This document shows positions 21,893 to 21,988 of a stretch of DNA of 21,988 nt, piece after piece. How positions within the stretch are numbered: the stretch's first letter is position 1; every line of letters starts with the position of its first letter. This DNA comes from an uncultured Bacteroides sp. (lineage in GTDB: Bacteria; Bacteroidota; Bacteroidia; Bacteroidales; Bacteroidaceae), in NCBI GenBank assembly GCA_900546355.1, contig URCM01000048.1:1-21988 (forward strand). Reading direction: 5' to 3'. The translations under genes and the position numbers were made by a program. Below the pieces are notes generated by a model that worked only from the letters and a program-made list of their open reading frames with translations, had not been told where the DNA came from and ran no database searches.

Positions 21893-21988
21893 TAAGAAAC
21901 TGTTTTGAATTTATCGTGCGATGCTTTGGGATGGCACACACGAAAACGGATACATCAAGCCAAGAAAAACTTTTTGGAGAAATTCAAA
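21893..21988 (-). mobile_element. Internally deleted MITE copy, cut by the window end
   Basis: The left end TAAGAAACTGTTTTGAA matches the terminal repeat of the element at 2322-2523 except for one G to A change. The interior follows the minus-strand version of that copy, but about 91 bp is missing between GGGATG and GCACACACG. The missing part includes the GATAGC/GCTATC hairpin. The last 41 bases equal positions 1-41 of the window. The right terminal repeat would lie just beyond the window end. Confidence 0.8.

Noticed and set aside
1..21988. Circular plasmid or phage genome suggested by identical ends
   Set aside because: The shared 41 bases belong to a dispersed MITE also present at 2322-2523, and there are no replication, partition, capsid or transfer genes.

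Overview
The window looks like chromosomal DNA of a gut Bacteroidota, most likely Bacteroides, Phocaeicola or a close relative. The evidence is Bacteroides-type promoters (TTTG, a 19-20 nt spacer, then TAnnTTTG), many secreted glycoside hydrolases of families GH43, GH97 and GH127/GH146, a DUF5053-like small protein and a GH3 (auxin-responsive promoter family) acyl-amido synthetase. I find no tRNA, rRNA, CRISPR array, phage module or complete transposase gene.

Left block (1-2965). The window opens inside a short inverted-repeat (MITE-like) element, followed by a ketopantoate-reductase-like gene. Next is a tight three-gene operon: a 64-aa protein, a DUF5053-like protein and a chloramphenicol-acetyltransferase-fold enzyme. 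Its promoter is overlaid by a perfect 24-bp palindrome. A complete 202-bp MITE copy follows. After it comes an AT-rich stretch with a good promoter that leads only into a 27-codon stub resembling the N-terminus of a BcrA/BadF-type activase, which looks like the ghost of a deleted gene.

Carbohydrate block (2966-16122). Seven minus-strand genes are read from 14146 down to 2966: GH43, GH127/GH146, GH97, three GH43-CBM6 paralogues and a CE1-like esterase. A divergent GH43 lipoprotein starts at 14410. All have export signals. Together they would strip arabinose, xylose, galactose or L-arabinopyranose and ester groups from a decorated plant glycan such as complex arabinoxylan or an arabinan/arabinogalactan side chain. 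No SusC/SusD pair and no regulator gene is present, so the cluster relies on functions encoded elsewhere. The divergent promoter region holds four ATGTWACAT repeats spaced 31, 31 and 21 bp, all on one face of the helix, which are likely activator sites.

Right block (16123-21988). A convergent intergenic region holds a perfect 19-bp hairpin and a nested array of three 15-bp palindromes abutting the stop of a 6-phosphofructokinase gene. Divergent from pfkA is an apparent operon: GH3 acyl-amido synthetase, Ig-like lipoprotein and DUF3108 protein, the last two overlapping by ATGA. The window ends in a third, internally deleted MITE copy. Its last 41 bases are identical to the first 41 bases of the window, so end-overlap could wrongly suggest a circular molecule.

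I do not see a clear-cut new multi-gene system. The most interesting unexplained items are non-coding: the phased ATGTWACAT array, the palindrome array behind pfkA, the operator over the acetyltransferase operon, the promoter with a gene stub, and the MITE family.
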